From: Pseudarthrobacter albicanus
Lineage (GTDB): Bacteria > Actinomycetota > Actinomycetes > Actinomycetales > Micrococcaceae
Reading direction: 5' to 3'
Assembly (NCBI RefSeq): GCF_018224015.1
Contig: NZ_JAGPOT010000046.1
Coordinates: 1 to 64,000, forward strand
Length of the DNA stretch: 64,000 nt
Shown: positions 54,072-62,700 of the stretch, piece after piece
Position numbering within the stretch: position 1 is the stretch's first letter
Layout: each line of letters opens with the position of its first letter
Notes under the pieces: generated by a model
Databases searched by the model: none
Seen by the model: the letters and a program-made list of their open reading frames with translations, nothing else
Told to the model about the DNA's origin: nothing
Made by a program: the position numbers and the translations under genes

Positions 54072-54730
54072 ATGACTACCGCAACGGCGCGCATCTCCCG
54101 CCCGGGACGCAGCGCACCACAACCTTCCAGGCACGCCAGATCGCGGGAACGGGCTCTGGCCTGGGCGCGGCGTGCACCGCTGCTGCCGGCCCTGATCTTT
54201 CTCATCATCGTCACCCAGCTTCCGTTCGTGATGACCCTGATCATTTCGTTCCTGAACTGGAACAGCCTGAGCCCGGACAAGACCCCCAGACGGACCTGCT
54301 GTCCCAGGCACCTTTGATGGCCATCATCATCTCCCTGGTCTGGCAGTGGACACCGTTCATGATGCTCATCCTGCTCGCCGGCCTCCAGTCCCGTCCCATG
54401 GACACGGTCGAAGCCGCCCAAATGGACGGCGCAAGTCCTTGGGATATTTTCCGCCACCTCACGCTGCCGCACCTGCGGCAGTACCTGGAACTCGGCGGAC
54501 TGCTCGGAGCCATCTACATCGTGCAGAACTTCGACGCCGTTTTCACCCTCACCTCCGGCGGCCTGGGCACGGCCAACCTGCCCTACGCCATCTACGAGAC
54601 GTTCTACTTCGCCAACGAATATGGCCTGGCGTCCGCCGCCGGCGTCGTGGTGGTCATCGGCACCATCATCGTGGCGACCTTCGCACTCCGCACCGTATTC
54701 TCGCTCTTCAAGAAGGAGGCAGCACGATGA
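54072..54730 (+). pseudogene. Polyol ABC transporter permease (MalF type), internal deletion
   Basis: The first 70 codons (MTTATARISRPGRSAPQP to TLIISFLNWNSLSPDKT) encode the cytoplasmic N-terminus and first membrane helix. At about 54,285 the frame changes and the protein resumes as QTDLLSQAPLMAIIISLVWQ, which belongs roughly 80-95 residues further on in relatives. The rest is normal, with the EAA loop EAAQMDGASPWDIFRHLTLP and the final helix. The missing segment holds two or three membrane helices, and the frames do not match, so no working permease can be made. The gene still overlaps the next permease gene (ATGA at 54727-54730), showing it was an operon member until recently. Confidence 0.85.
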
Positions 54731-55644
54731 GCACCCTCACCCCAACCGCGCCCCGGGCATCGGTCCCCGGCCCCGCCGCCCTCACGACCGGTTCACGGCG
54801 CCGAGGCAAGTCGCGCATGGACCCCACCCGGAACAATACGGCCGCCGGGATCGCAGCCTGGCTGCTGGCCCTGCTATTCGCGGTACCGGTCCTATGGATG
54901 ATCCTGACCTCGTTCCACTCGGAAACGGACGCCGCGGCGAACCCGCCCTCCGTCGCCGCCAACCTCACCCTGGACGCGTATAAGGAGTTCTTCGGGGCAA
55001 GCTCCGGCGTCAGCCCGTGGCCGTCGCTGATCAACTCCGCCACCGCCTCGATCTTCTCCACCGTGCTGGTTCTGCTGCTGGCCATCCCGGCAGCGTACGC
55101 GCTGTCCATCCGTCCGGTGAAGAAGTGGACGGACGTCATGTTCTTCTTCCTCTCCACGAAGATGATGCCCGTGGTCGCCGCGGTCCTGCCCCTCTACCTT
55201 TTCGCCAAAAATGCCGGGGCGCTGGATAACATCTGGTTCCTGGGCCTGATGTATACCTCGATGAACCTGCCCATCGCTGTGTGGATGATGCGCTCCTTCC
55301 TCGACGAAGTGCCGGTCGAGATGCTGGAGGCAGCCCAGATCGACGGCGCGGGCCTGTTGCTGACGCTCCGGAAGGTCGTCGCCCCAGTGGCGATGCCCGG
55401 CATCGCAGCCACCGCCCTGATCTGCTTCATCTTCAGCTGGAACGAACTCCTCCTGGCCCGGGTCCTCACCGGAGTCGTGGCCGGCACCGCCCCCGTTTTC
55501 CTCACCGGCTTCGTCTCCAGCCAAGGACTGTTCCTTGCCAAGGTCTGCGCGGCCGCGGTCGTGGTCTCCCTGCCGGTGCTGTTCGCCGGCTTCGCCGCCC
55601 AGGACAAACTCGTCCAGGGCCTCTCCCTCGGCGCTGTCAAATAA
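54727..55644 (+). CDS. Polyol ABC transporter permease (MalG type)
   Basis: Inner-membrane permease of 305 residues with six helices, starting GIAAWLLALLFAVPVLWMIL. The conserved EAA motif that contacts the ATPase is EMLEAAQIDGAGLLLTLRKV. The loop TKMMPVVAAVLPLYLFAKNA is typical of the MalG group. The ATG at 54727 overlaps the stop of the damaged partner permease. Without that partner, transport by this system is doubtful unless another permease substitutes. Confidence 0.92.
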   Translation: MSTLTPTAPRASVPGPAALTTGSRRRGKSRMDPTRNNTAAGIAAWLLALLFAVPVLWMILTSFHSETDAAANPPSVAANLTLDAYKEFFGASSGVSPWPSLINSATASIFSTVLVLLLAIPAAYALSIRPVKKWTDVMFFFLSTKMMPVVAAVLPLYLFAKNAGALDNIWFLGLMYTSMNLPIAVWMMRSFLDEVPVEMLEAAQIDGAGLLLTLRKVVAPVAMPGIAATALICFIFSWNELLLARVLTGVVAGTAPVFLTGFVSSQGLFLAKVCAAAVVVSLPVLFAGFAAQDKLVQGLSLGAVK

Positions 55645-55682
55645 CCGGTCACCGCCCCTTCGATTCTCAAAGGATTACTTCG

Positions 55683-56744
55683 ATGACAACATCAACCGCA
55701 CGGCCCCAAACGCTCGGACAGCCCGAGGTACCAGACACGATGCGCGCCGCTGTCCTGAAGCGCCAGGGCGACATGACGATGGAAACCCTGCCAGTCCCGC
55801 AGCTGGAGGCGGATCAGGTCCTGGTGCAGGTCGCCGCCGTCGGCGTCTGCGGCAGCGACGTCCATTATTACGAGCACGGCCGGATCGGCGACTACGTCGT
55901 GGACCACCCGCTGATCCTCGGCCACGAACTCTCCGGACGGGTCGCCGCCGTCGGAAGCGCCGTTGACCCCGCGCGCATCGGCAAGCGGGTCGCCGTCGAA
56001 CCCCAGCGGCCCTGCCGCAAATGCAAGCAGTGCAAGGTCGGCCGGTACAACCTCTGCCCCGACATCGAGTTCTACGCCACCCCACCGATCGACGGGGCCT
56101 TCGCCGAATACGTGACCATCCAGGGCGACTTCGCCTACGACATCCCGGACAGCGTCAGCGACGAGGCGGCCGCCCTCATCGAGCCGCTGTCCGTCGGGCT
56201 CTGGGCATGCGAGCGCGCCGACATCCGGCCGGGCAGCCGCGTGCTGATCGCCGGAGCCGGCCCGATCGGCATCATCGCCGCCCAGGCCGCCCGCGCCTTC
56301 GGCGCAACTGAAATCTACATCACCGACATCGCCGAGGACCGGCTGGCCTTCGCCCTGGACCACGGCGCAACCCACGCGCTCAACGCCAGGACCGACAGCG
56401 TCGAAGGACTGGACGTCGATGCCTTCATCGACGCCTCCGGCGCCCCGCAGGCCGTCCGCTCCGGCATCAAGGCCGTGGGACCGGCCGGCCGGGTCATCCT
56501 GGTGGGGCTCGGGGCCGACGACGTCGAGCTCCCCGTCTCCTACATCCAGAACCGGGAGATCTGGCTCTCCGGCGTGTTCCGCTACACCAACACCTGGCCG
56601 CTGGCCATCCAGCTGATCGCCGACGGCAAGGTGGACCTGGACATCCTGGTCACCGGCAAGTTCGCCCTGGCCGAATCTGAAGCAGCGCTCAAGGCAGGCA
56701 AGCAGGCCGGACAGCTCAAAGCCGTCGTTTACCCGGGCCGCTGA
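55683..56744 (+). CDS. Zinc-dependent polyol dehydrogenase (sorbitol/xylitol dehydrogenase-like)
   Basis: Medium-chain dehydrogenase of 353 residues that oxidises a polyol to the keto-sugar with NAD(P). The catalytic zinc site is VCGSDVHYYEHGRIGDYVVD with ILGHELSG, and four structural-zinc cysteines lie in CRKCKQCKVGRYNLC. The Rossmann motif is VLIAGAGPIGIIAAQAA. The start ATG at 55683 follows AAAGGATTACTTCG. It lies 38 bases after the permease and its stop overlaps the kinase start, so it is an operon member. Substrate could be sorbitol, xylitol or mannitol; context favours hexitols. Confidence 0.92.
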   Translation: MTTSTARPQTLGQPEVPDTMRAAVLKRQGDMTMETLPVPQLEADQVLVQVAAVGVCGSDVHYYEHGRIGDYVVDHPLILGHELSGRVAAVGSAVDPARIGKRVAVEPQRPCRKCKQCKVGRYNLCPDIEFYATPPIDGAFAEYVTIQGDFAYDIPDSVSDEAAALIEPLSVGLWACERADIRPGSRVLIAGAGPIGIIAAQAARAFGATEIYITDIAEDRLAFALDHGATHALNARTDSVEGLDVDAFIDASGAPQAVRSGIKAVGPAGRVILVGLGADDVELPVSYIQNREIWLSGVFRYTNTWPLAIQLIADGKVDLDILVTGKFALAESEAALKAGKQAGQLKAVVYPGR

Positions 56745-57749
56745 TGCACGCCACGGCTGCCGGGCAGTCCCCGCCCCGACCCGCCATCGGGAACACCATC
56801 CTGACTGTCATCGGCGAATCCCTCGTAGACATCATCAGTGATCCCCGCGGGCCGGCGGCAACCCAGGCCCATCCCGGCGGAAGCCCCCTCAACGTGGCCG
56901 TGGGGGCTGCTCGCCTGGGCCTGCAGACGAGCCTGGTGACCCACTACGCCGAAGACCGGCACGGGCTCATGATCGAAGAACACCTGCGCTCGAACGGCGT
57001 TCAGGTGATCAACGGCGGAAGCAGTCCGACGTCGACGGCCCTCGCCATGCTGGGTCCCGGCGGTGCCGCTGAGTACGCCTTCTCCATCACCTGGGAGATC
57101 AACGGGGCGTCCCTGCCTGCCCTGGCGGCCGTCGAAGCGTCCACCCACGTGCACACGGGATCAATCGCTACCCTGCTCGCGCCGGGCGACCAGACCACCC
57201 TCGTCCTCGTGGAGGCGGCCCGTGAGCACGCGACCATCAGCTATGACCCCAACTGCCGGCCAGCAATCAGCCCCGATGCGGCCGCGGCGCGCCAGCAGGC
57301 CGAAGTGTTGGTGGCCGCCAGCGACATCGTCAAAGCCAGCGACGAAGATCTGAGCTGGCTTTACCCGGGACCGGCCCCCGGAGGAAACCCTGGAAGCCTG
57401 GCAGGAACTCGGGCCGGCGATCATAGCCCTGACCCGCGGAGCCGCCGGGCCGGTCATCCTCTCCGGCAAGGGGCGGGTGGAGGTGGCAGCCGAACCCATC
57501 ACCGTCGCAGATACCGTGGGCGCCGGCGACTCCTTCATGGCCGGTCTCATCTCAGGGCTCGCCCAACTGGAAGCGCTCGGGGACGGAGGCAGAGAACGGC
57601 TGCGGACCCTGACCCTGGATCAGCTGCATGCACTCGCCGCCCACGCCAACCGCGCCGCGGCGATCACCTGCTCCCGGCAGGGTGCCGACCCGGCCCGGTC
57701 GGCGGAACTCGGTCCGCGGCCCGTCGCGTCAGCCTCCCAGGAGCGCTGA
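56744..57749 (+). pseudogene. PfkB carbohydrate kinase, frameshifted
   Basis: Sugar kinase of the fructokinase type. The N-terminal two thirds are normal (VIGESLVDIISDPRG, HPGGSPLNVAVGAARLGLQT, ISYDPNCRPAISP, VKASDEDLSWLYPG). At the C5 run 57375-57379 an extra C shifts the frame; the correct continuation is in the next frame (ETLEAWQELGPAIIALTRG, ADTVGAGDSFMAGLI with the catalytic aspartate) and ends at 57749. Without the extra base the protein would be full length, about 334 residues. Read as is, the frame runs to 57766 as Arg-rich nonsense. It may be a true mutation or a sequencing error in a homopolymer. Confidence 0.85.
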
Positions 57750-57753
57750 AAGC

Positions 57754-57867
57754 ATGCCAGCCCTGAACAACACGACAGTTGCCACGGCCCCCGTCTCCTT
57801 GGCCACACCCGGCTACGACCGATCAGGGCTGACCGCACGCATCGTCCACTTCGGCATCGGCGGCTGC
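57754..57867 (+). pseudogene. Mannitol 2-dehydrogenase, only the N-terminus remains
   Basis: ATG at 57754, five bases after the kinase stop. The first 37 residues (MPALNNTTVATAPVSLATPG then YDRSGLTARIVHFGIGG) match the start of mannitol dehydrogenase/fructuronate reductase, ending in the first glycines of the Rossmann motif. Directly after GIGG the sequence becomes the antisense of an unrelated gene. About 450 residues are missing. The open frame runs on to 58041 only by chance. Confidence 0.8.
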
Positions 57868-57869
57868 GC

Positions 57870-58196
57870 TCAGCTCCCGCGGTCCAGCTCCCATGCGATC
57901 CTCTCGCGCAGGTCGGCGTACTCCGGCGGGACGAGTTCGATCAGCAGGCGCTCCACTGTCCGGCCCGGATCGTCCAGTCCTCGGCCCCGCCCGGCTACCG
58001 TCCCGTTCCAGGCCCGCCAAGGGACGCCGTCGAGGGTGTAGCGGAACCCCCGGTACCCGAGCCCGGGGGGCTCGGCGGCCGGGTCTTCTCGCTCAGGCAG
58101 TTCTCGCTGCAGCGCCCGGACGCGCTGCTCCTGATCGGCGTCGAGCCGCCACCGCGGGTTCGCTCGCCCGCTGAAGACGTCGAGCTCGACGAGCAT
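57870..58196 (-). CDS. Unknown protein with FSGRxNPxW domain
   Basis: A 108-residue protein that begins MLVELDVFSGRANPRWRLDA and continues with GLGYRGFRYTLDGVPWRAWN. The same opening, FSGRPNPEW, and a matching GLGFREIRVT stretch occur in the neighbouring upstream gene, so the two share a domain. No signal peptide or membrane helix. I do not recognise a characterised family. It starts nine bases after the stop of the upstream gene and is probably in the same transcript. Its stop lies within a few bases of the junction with the truncated mannitol dehydrogenase. Confidence 0.7.
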   Translation of the reverse strand: MLVELDVFSGRANPRWRLDADQEQRVRALQRELPEREDPAAEPPGLGYRGFRYTLDGVPWRAWNGTVAGRGRGLDDPGRTVERLLIELVPPEYADLRERIAWELDRGS

Positions 58197-58205
58197 TGGG
58201 ACACC

Positions 58206-59122
58206 TCAATTGATGACGACCGACCGGCCTGCGTAGAAGTATCCGCAGAAGTCCGTGTACCCACCACGTGCACACGTCTCGGGGTCGGTGATGACAGCGT
58301 TGCTGTTGTCGGTGTTCCGGGCCGCAGTGGGGCCCGGCTTGTGACCCCAGAAGCCACCGCGCTGGTGGCGGTACCAATGGTAGTCCCAGCCGGGGTCGAC
58401 GACCAGCGCCATGAGCCGGCGCGGCCACTCCTCGACGGGCAGGCAGTCGCACCGATGCATGAGCCCGTCGGCCATCGCCGCCGCGGTCACGGGTCCGCAC
58501 CCCATCGTTGAGGTCTGCGCCCCGTGGGCGCGGCCCGGCTGGGCGAAGGTGTCGGTGCGCCAGTTGCGAGCGTAGTTGTAGCAGTTGTTGTGTGGCCGGA
58601 CGGCGGGCACGTTCCAGAAGTCCGGGTTGAACTGGCTCACCTCGTACTCGCAGTTCTCGCAACGCTCGTCCCGCACGGTGGTGCGCAGGGGGTGTACGGC
58701 GGCCACGTGAACCAGGAGATCGTCGGAGGGTTCGCGAGGTGCTCGCGGAGCCGCTGGCGGATGAGGTCTAGGAGCTCGGTGGTCAGGGGGGTCAAGGTGT
58801 GCGCGACGAGCTGAACCTCCCTGTGTCGCTCCATCGACTCCACTACTCTCAGCGCCAGCTCCCCGGACGCCTGGAAGTCCTCGGCCGCGACGGACGCGAG
58901 GGCGAAGTCGCGGGGCACGCCGCGGCGCTCGAGCGGCACGTCCTCGAGGCTCGTGACCCGGATCTCCCGGAATCCCAGCCCCAGGTAGCCGCTCGCCGGG
59001 CGTGCCGCGACGCCTTCGTGCGAGGCGACGGCGTCGAGGAGCTCCTCGACGGTCCCGCTGTCGGTGATGATCCATTCCGGGTTCGGGCGGCCCGAGAAGA
59101 TGTCGACTTGGATGCGCAGCAT
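58206..59122 (-). pseudogene. Unknown two-domain protein (FSGRPNP plus NCYNYA motif), frameshifted
   Basis: The start, ATG at 59122 with GAAGAAGGAC before it, gives MLRIQVDIFSGRPNPEWIIT, the same domain as in the next gene. Near residue 145 (after ISWFTWPPYTP) the frame breaks at the G5 run 58688-58692; adding one base restores LRTTVRDERCENCEYEVSQ and a C-terminal domain with HNNCYNYARNWRTDTFAQPG, STMGCGPVTAAAMADGLMHR and CGYFYAGRSVVIN. The conserved Cys, His and Asn pattern looks like an enzyme, but I know no assigned function. Restored length is about 305 residues. It may be functional if the shift is a sequencing error. Confidence 0.6.
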
Positions 59123-59197
59123 TGTCCTTCTTCCGATGCGTCGAGTAGCCGGTCGTTGAGGAGCTGTTCCGCGGCTTGCCGGGCGGCCCGGCGCCGC

Positions 59198-59311
59198 TGC
59201 CGGAACGGGGTGGACCACCCGGCCCCGGCCCGGCGGCGTAGACGTCGGCCGGGCTGTTGCCGACCCGCGCGACGCCGATCGCGGGGTGGATTTTGTAGAC
59301 GGTGGGTATGG
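59198..59311 (-). pseudogene. Fragment resembling the N-terminus of a LodA-type oxidase
   Basis: A minus-strand frame reads IPTVYKIHPAIGVARVGNSP then ADVYAAGPGPGGPP. This is the characteristic opening of LodA-like, cysteine tryptophylquinone-dependent amino acid oxidases, which are normally 600-700 residues. The match ends after roughly 35 residues, and the gene at 59122 begins soon after. It is thus a truncated remnant, not a working gene. Assignment rests on the short motif only. Confidence 0.5.
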
Positions 59312-59419
59312 CGCGGTCCCCCTGCCGCAGTAGTGAGTAGTAGTGATCGGCACAGTGATACACCGGCGACCGTTACACCGGCGTTACTGGGGCGCCGCCA
59401 GTCCTTTCACTGCCGAGGG

Positions 59420-59806
59420 TCTTGGACCAAGGCCGGACCTCACGGACGAAGGTGTAATCGTGTGCGGTCAGCATGGCCGAGTCGGGCACGAGGGCAGCAA
59501 CCCGTTCGGGTGCTCCACAGCGAACGCGTGAGCAACATACGTGCCGTACGAGGAGCCGTACAGGACTGCCGGAGGCACTTGTTCTGCTCCCAGGACGGCG
59601 CGGATGTCCTCGACCACTGGCCGGAGCCACATGTCATCGGCAGTCAGATCGACCTCAGCGGTTGTCCGCCGCGAGAGCCCGACGCCACGGTGCCCGATCA
59701 TGATCACGTCCACCCGGTGACGCTTTGCCCAGCTTCGCAGGGCCGCGTACGGCGCGACGGAAGCCAGACCAGGGCCGCCCGGGCTGGTCAGAATCGGAGT
59801 GCGACT
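59420..59806 (-). pseudogene. Alpha/beta hydrolase fragment, frameshifted and truncated at both ends
   Basis: One frame gives [40 protein letters not shown] and the nucleophile elbow YGSSYGTYVAHAFAVEHP, as in proline iminopeptidase-like or TAP-like hydrolases. Near 59507 it shifts to a second frame reading ERVAALVPDSAMLTAHDYTF then VREVRP, which is the expected continuation. Sequence on both sides is unrelated. Roughly 130 residues of an enzyme of 400 or more remain, so it is not functional. Confidence 0.7.
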
Positions 59807-59849
59807 GCGCACTGAGCCCGTGCGGGTGCAGCTCAGGTGCCGCCGCAGA

Positions 59850-59964
59850 TGGGACTCCTGCCTCCTGCGGTTCCTCTCACCCCTGGGATGGGAACACATC
59901 AACCTCACCGGCGACTACACCTGGCCGCGCGCCAACCACATCAAACCCGGCAAATACAGGCGGC
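59850..59964 (+). mobile_element. C-terminal remnant of a Tn3-family transposase
   Basis: The plus-strand frame reads [20 protein letters not shown] and [12 protein letters not shown], the well-known C-terminal end of Tn3-family transposases ([15 protein letters not shown]). Nothing of the other roughly 950 residues is present and no 38-base terminal repeat was found. It documents past transposon activity at this breakpoint-rich stretch. Confidence 0.75.
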
Positions 59965-60049
59965 CCGGCCAGTTCGCAGTCCGTCCCGGAACACATAGCA
60001 AACGATATGCGACAGGGAAGGCCTGGCTATCCGCCGAATGGGACTCCAG

Positions 60050-60433
60050 TTACGAGGCTCGCGGTCCCTTGGGCGGGATTTCCTGGATGATCCACCGGTT
60101 GCCGTCCGGATCACTGAAATAGGCGAAGGCAAAGCCCCCCATGTCATGGGCCTCACTCACGGGGGCTCCGCGGCGGAGCAACTCGCTCCGGGCCACACCC
60201 ATGTCGGACACCACGAGTTGGAGGCCTTCGAGGCTGCCCGGGGTCATGCTGTGCATACCGGTTCCGATGACGATCGAGGCGGACGAGCCTGGCGGAGTAA
60301 GCTGGACCACCCGCATTCCGGGGATGTGTTCGACGTCGTGATCGAGTACGAAGCCGACCTTGTCCGTGTAGAAGGCTTTGGCCCGGTCCACGTCCGAGAC
60401 GGGCACCTGGACGACCTCGAGGCGAAGTTCCAT
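60050..60433 (-). CDS. VOC family protein (glyoxalase/bleomycin-resistance fold)
   Basis: A 127-residue VOC-fold protein. The ATG at 60433 gives [20 protein letters not shown], followed by [33 protein letters not shown] and the closing [19 protein letters not shown], all standard for small glyoxalase-like domains. Metal-site residues of true glyoxalase I cannot be assigned with confidence. It is intact, although its neighbours on both sides are fragments. Function is unknown. Confidence 0.85.
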   Translation of the reverse strand: MELRLEVVQVPVSDVDRAKAFYTDKVGFVLDHDVEHIPGMRVVQLTPPGSSASIVIGTGMHSMTPGSLEGLQLVVSDMGVARSELLRRGAPVSEAHDMGGFAFAYFSDPDGNRWIIQEIPPKGPRAS

Positions 60434-60669
60434 GTCCGTCACCCTACGGCATGGGCAGCGCATTGACTGGTCTCACAACCCCAGGGTTGAAAGAAATTTT
60501 CCAGGCGACGCTGAGCCATGTGATTTTCTATTCAGAATGGCGGTTCCAGCTGAGGCCGATGACGAGGATTGAACGGCCCTTGACGACGTCGTCCGTGATG
60601 TTGCCAAGACTAAGGCGCTTCACAGGCCAGGTTCACGGACTGTTCACCCGCACCTGATTACATGGATGA

Positions 60670-61134
60670 ATGGATGCGAACGCCGCAAGTGACTACGATG
60701 CCGAACCGCCGGTCCATCGGGCCAACTTGAGCCCCGGACAGCAAGTGAGGGTCCGCGAATCCGGCCGCCCAGCGGGAAGCGGTGTCATCGACAACATAAC
60801 ACCGGACGGATCCGTTGTGTGGATCTGGATCCGCGGGCACTCTCCGCGCCGAATGTACCTGGCCGGTGATCCAGTACAAATTCTCCCGGAACTGGAAAAC
60901 CCTGACGCCTTTAGCCATCCAGCCCAAAGTGGAACCCGAGTTCGGTTTCGTCCTGAAGGAAACGCTCCAGGGCCAGGGCTGACGTTGGAACAGGCAGCGG
61001 CCGACATCGGCAACCGGCCGATTCAGGCTCTTGCTTGTGCCCGGAGGTGTTGGCGGAGGCCTGGAATGGCGAAGTCGACCTTGCCATGGCCGGTGGGTTC
61101 GATGAGGCCGGCGGCCACGAGTCTTGACCGGTAG
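60670..61134 (+). CDS. Hypothetical protein, possibly truncated
   Basis: Open frame of 154 residues. The first 75 or so (LSPGQQVRVRESGRPAGSGV, IDNITPDGSVVWIWIRGHSP, RRMYLAGDPVQILPELE) look like a small beta-barrel domain and are protein-like. The later part overlaps, in antisense, the tail of the ATPase remnant and is Arg-rich, so the real gene probably ended earlier and the 3' part was replaced. No family recognised. Confidence 0.4.
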   Translation: MDANAASDYDAEPPVHRANLSPGQQVRVRESGRPAGSGVIDNITPDGSVVWIWIRGHSPRRMYLAGDPVQILPELENPDAFSHPAQSGTRVRFRPEGNAPGPGLTLEQAAADIGNRPIQALACARRCWRRPGMAKSTLPWPVGSMRPAATSLDR

Positions 61135-61375
61135 TTTGCGACCAGGTTTGTCTTGGCTCCGAGGCGGCGTCCGATGTCTCCGGCGGTTGAGTGTCCGTCA
61201 TCCTGAGCCACGGCGTGCTGGAAGTCCATGTCCTTGGGGAGGCGGCGGCGAGGGCGGCTTCTATGACGGTGCGGGCGTGGCGTCGATGCGCTGCCTCGCT
61301 GGCACGCTGGACTTCTTCCTCCAATGGCGCGCCTTCCCAGACGCAGCCCGTATCGAACTTATCCAACAGCCCGGC
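61023..61375 (-). pseudogene. C-terminal part of an AAA-type ATPase, frameshifted
   Basis: Two frames together give EEEVQRASEAAHRRHARTVI and then DFQHAVAQDDGHSTAGDIGR, RLGAKTNLVANYRSRLVAAG, LIEPTGHGKVDFAIPGLRQH, ending at 61023. This is the typical winged-helix end of actinobacterial AAA family ATPases. The frame breaks at the G4 run near 61236. The P-loop part is absent; unrelated sequence lies upstream of about 61375. Confidence 0.65.
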
Positions 61376-61493
61376 GCGTCCGAGAATTTGCGGCGGGCGG
61401 CTCCGGCCGAAGGGCGGATCGGATTCTCCATGGACCGTGCTCCTATGAGTGCCTGTGTATCTTGGGAGTTTCCAAGGATTGCTGTGAGTGGAT

Positions 61494-61643
61494 ATGGGCT
61501 TTGTGAGTCTGGTCCGCCTGTATAGGAGCCGCACCGCGGTACAGGAGTTGGCCGGACGCTTGCTGCACGAAAATGGCGTCGAATGCTTGGATGCAGTGTT
61601 CGCCAGGCTGGAGGCTGTCGGCTGCCTCGACAAACTGGACTGA
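61494..61643 (+). CDS. Possible small protein
   Basis: A 49-codon frame from ATG at 61494: MGFVSLVRLYRSRTAVQELA, GRLLHENGVECLDAVFARLE, AVGCLDKLD. The predicted helical, charged pattern is protein-like. There is no recognisable family and no clear ribosome-binding site. It may be a gene or a piece of one. Confidence 0.3.
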   Translation: MGFVSLVRLYRSRTAVQELAGRLLHENGVECLDAVFARLEAVGCLDKLD

Positions 61644-61737
61644 CCGCCACCGCCTGGCTCGCCGCCATGCGCTGATTGATGATATTTCGGGTGAGGAAGC
61701 CCAGGAAACCGTCCGGGGGTGCAACCCATCGAGCGTC

Positions 61738-62550
61738 CTAGATGTCCGCAAGTGTCAGCGCCGGCGGCGAACTTCCGTCGATGTCCAGCACGCCGAACTC
61801 CTTCGCAACCGCGGCGGCGACAAGCACCTGGCCGGTCCGCGCCATCAGGTTCGGATCGTGGAACAGCGCGTTGATCACGCGGCCGATGAACTCAGGGCTT
61901 TCGCTGGTCGAGAGATCGAAAGTGCCACTTTTCGCCGCTGCCAGGACGGCCTCGGTTCGAACCAGACCGGGGTAGAGCGAGATTACCGGGATAGCGAACG
62001 GTTTCAGCTCGACGGCCATGTCGGACGTCATCTTGTCCGTCGCCGCCTTTGCGATGCCGTAGATCGTGTTGCCGAGGTGACGCTGCGCCGACCAGAAGCT
62101 GATGTTGATGATCAAGCCGCGGTGCCGCGGCGTCATCATGCGCGCCGCGTGCGCCGAACACACAAATGCCGCCCGCACGCCGGCGTCCATCATGCCGGTC
62201 CAGCGATGCGGCGGTTGATCCCAAAACGGCGCAGGCCATGTGAACGCGCCGCCTTCGAACATCTTCTCGTAGCCGCCCCAGGCGCAATTGACGAGGAGAT
62301 CGAGGCCGCCGCACTCGGACCGGATCGCTTCAAACACGCGCGCGGTCTCTTCGTCTTTGAGATGGTCGCAGCGCAGGCGCCGTATCTCCCGAGGCAGGTC
62401 CGTCTGGTCGATCGAGCGGCCCGAGCCGTAAACGCGAAACCCCGCTGCCAGAAGGCCAAGTGCGATGCCCCGGCCGACGCCTCGGCTCGCACCGGTCACG
62501 AGCGCAACGTTTCCCGTCGGCGCTTCATTGCATTCGCGTTCGTTGGTCAT
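61738..62550 (-). CDS. SDR family oxidoreductase
   Basis: Short-chain dehydrogenase of 270 residues. The ATG at 62550 (MTNERECNEAPTGNVALV) leads into the cofactor motif VTGASRGVGRGIALGLLAAG. The NCAWGG stretch occupies the place of NNAG. The catalytic region has INISFWSAQRHLGNTIYGIA with the YxxxK motif (YGIAK), then SLYPGLVRTEA. It resembles DHRS1-type dehydrogenases (substrate unknown). Codon use is less extreme in GC-ending codons than in the housekeeping genes to the left, suggesting transfer from another lineage. It is a single gene. Confidence 0.87.
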   Translation of the reverse strand: MTNERECNEAPTGNVALVTGASRGVGRGIALGLLAAGFRVYGSGRSIDQTDLPREIRRLRCDHLKDEETARVFEAIRSECGGLDLLVNCAWGGYEKMFEGGAFTWPAPFWDQPPHRWTGMMDAGVRAAFVCSAHAARMMTPRHRGLIINISFWSAQRHLGNTIYGIAKAATDKMTSDMAVELKPFAIPVISLYPGLVRTEAVLAAAKSGTFDLSTSESPEFIGRVINALFHDPNLMARTGQVLVAAAVAKEFGVLDIDGSSPPALTLADI

Positions 62551-62700
62551 GCTCAGCGGCCCCCGCCTACCTTCCGTTCCCGCGATCGCCATGATACGCG
62601 GGAGCTGGCGCCTTGGGCCAGCGGCGCACGCACCCTATCCCTTGACGAACGCCCAGAAGCGATGATGATCCGCGGCGGTTTGGATCGTCAGCCTCCCTGC

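Noticed and set aside
59142..59200. Continuation of the LodA-like gene towards 59,122
   Set aside because: Residues after GPGPGGPP show no LodA similarity in any frame, so the fragment was ended there.
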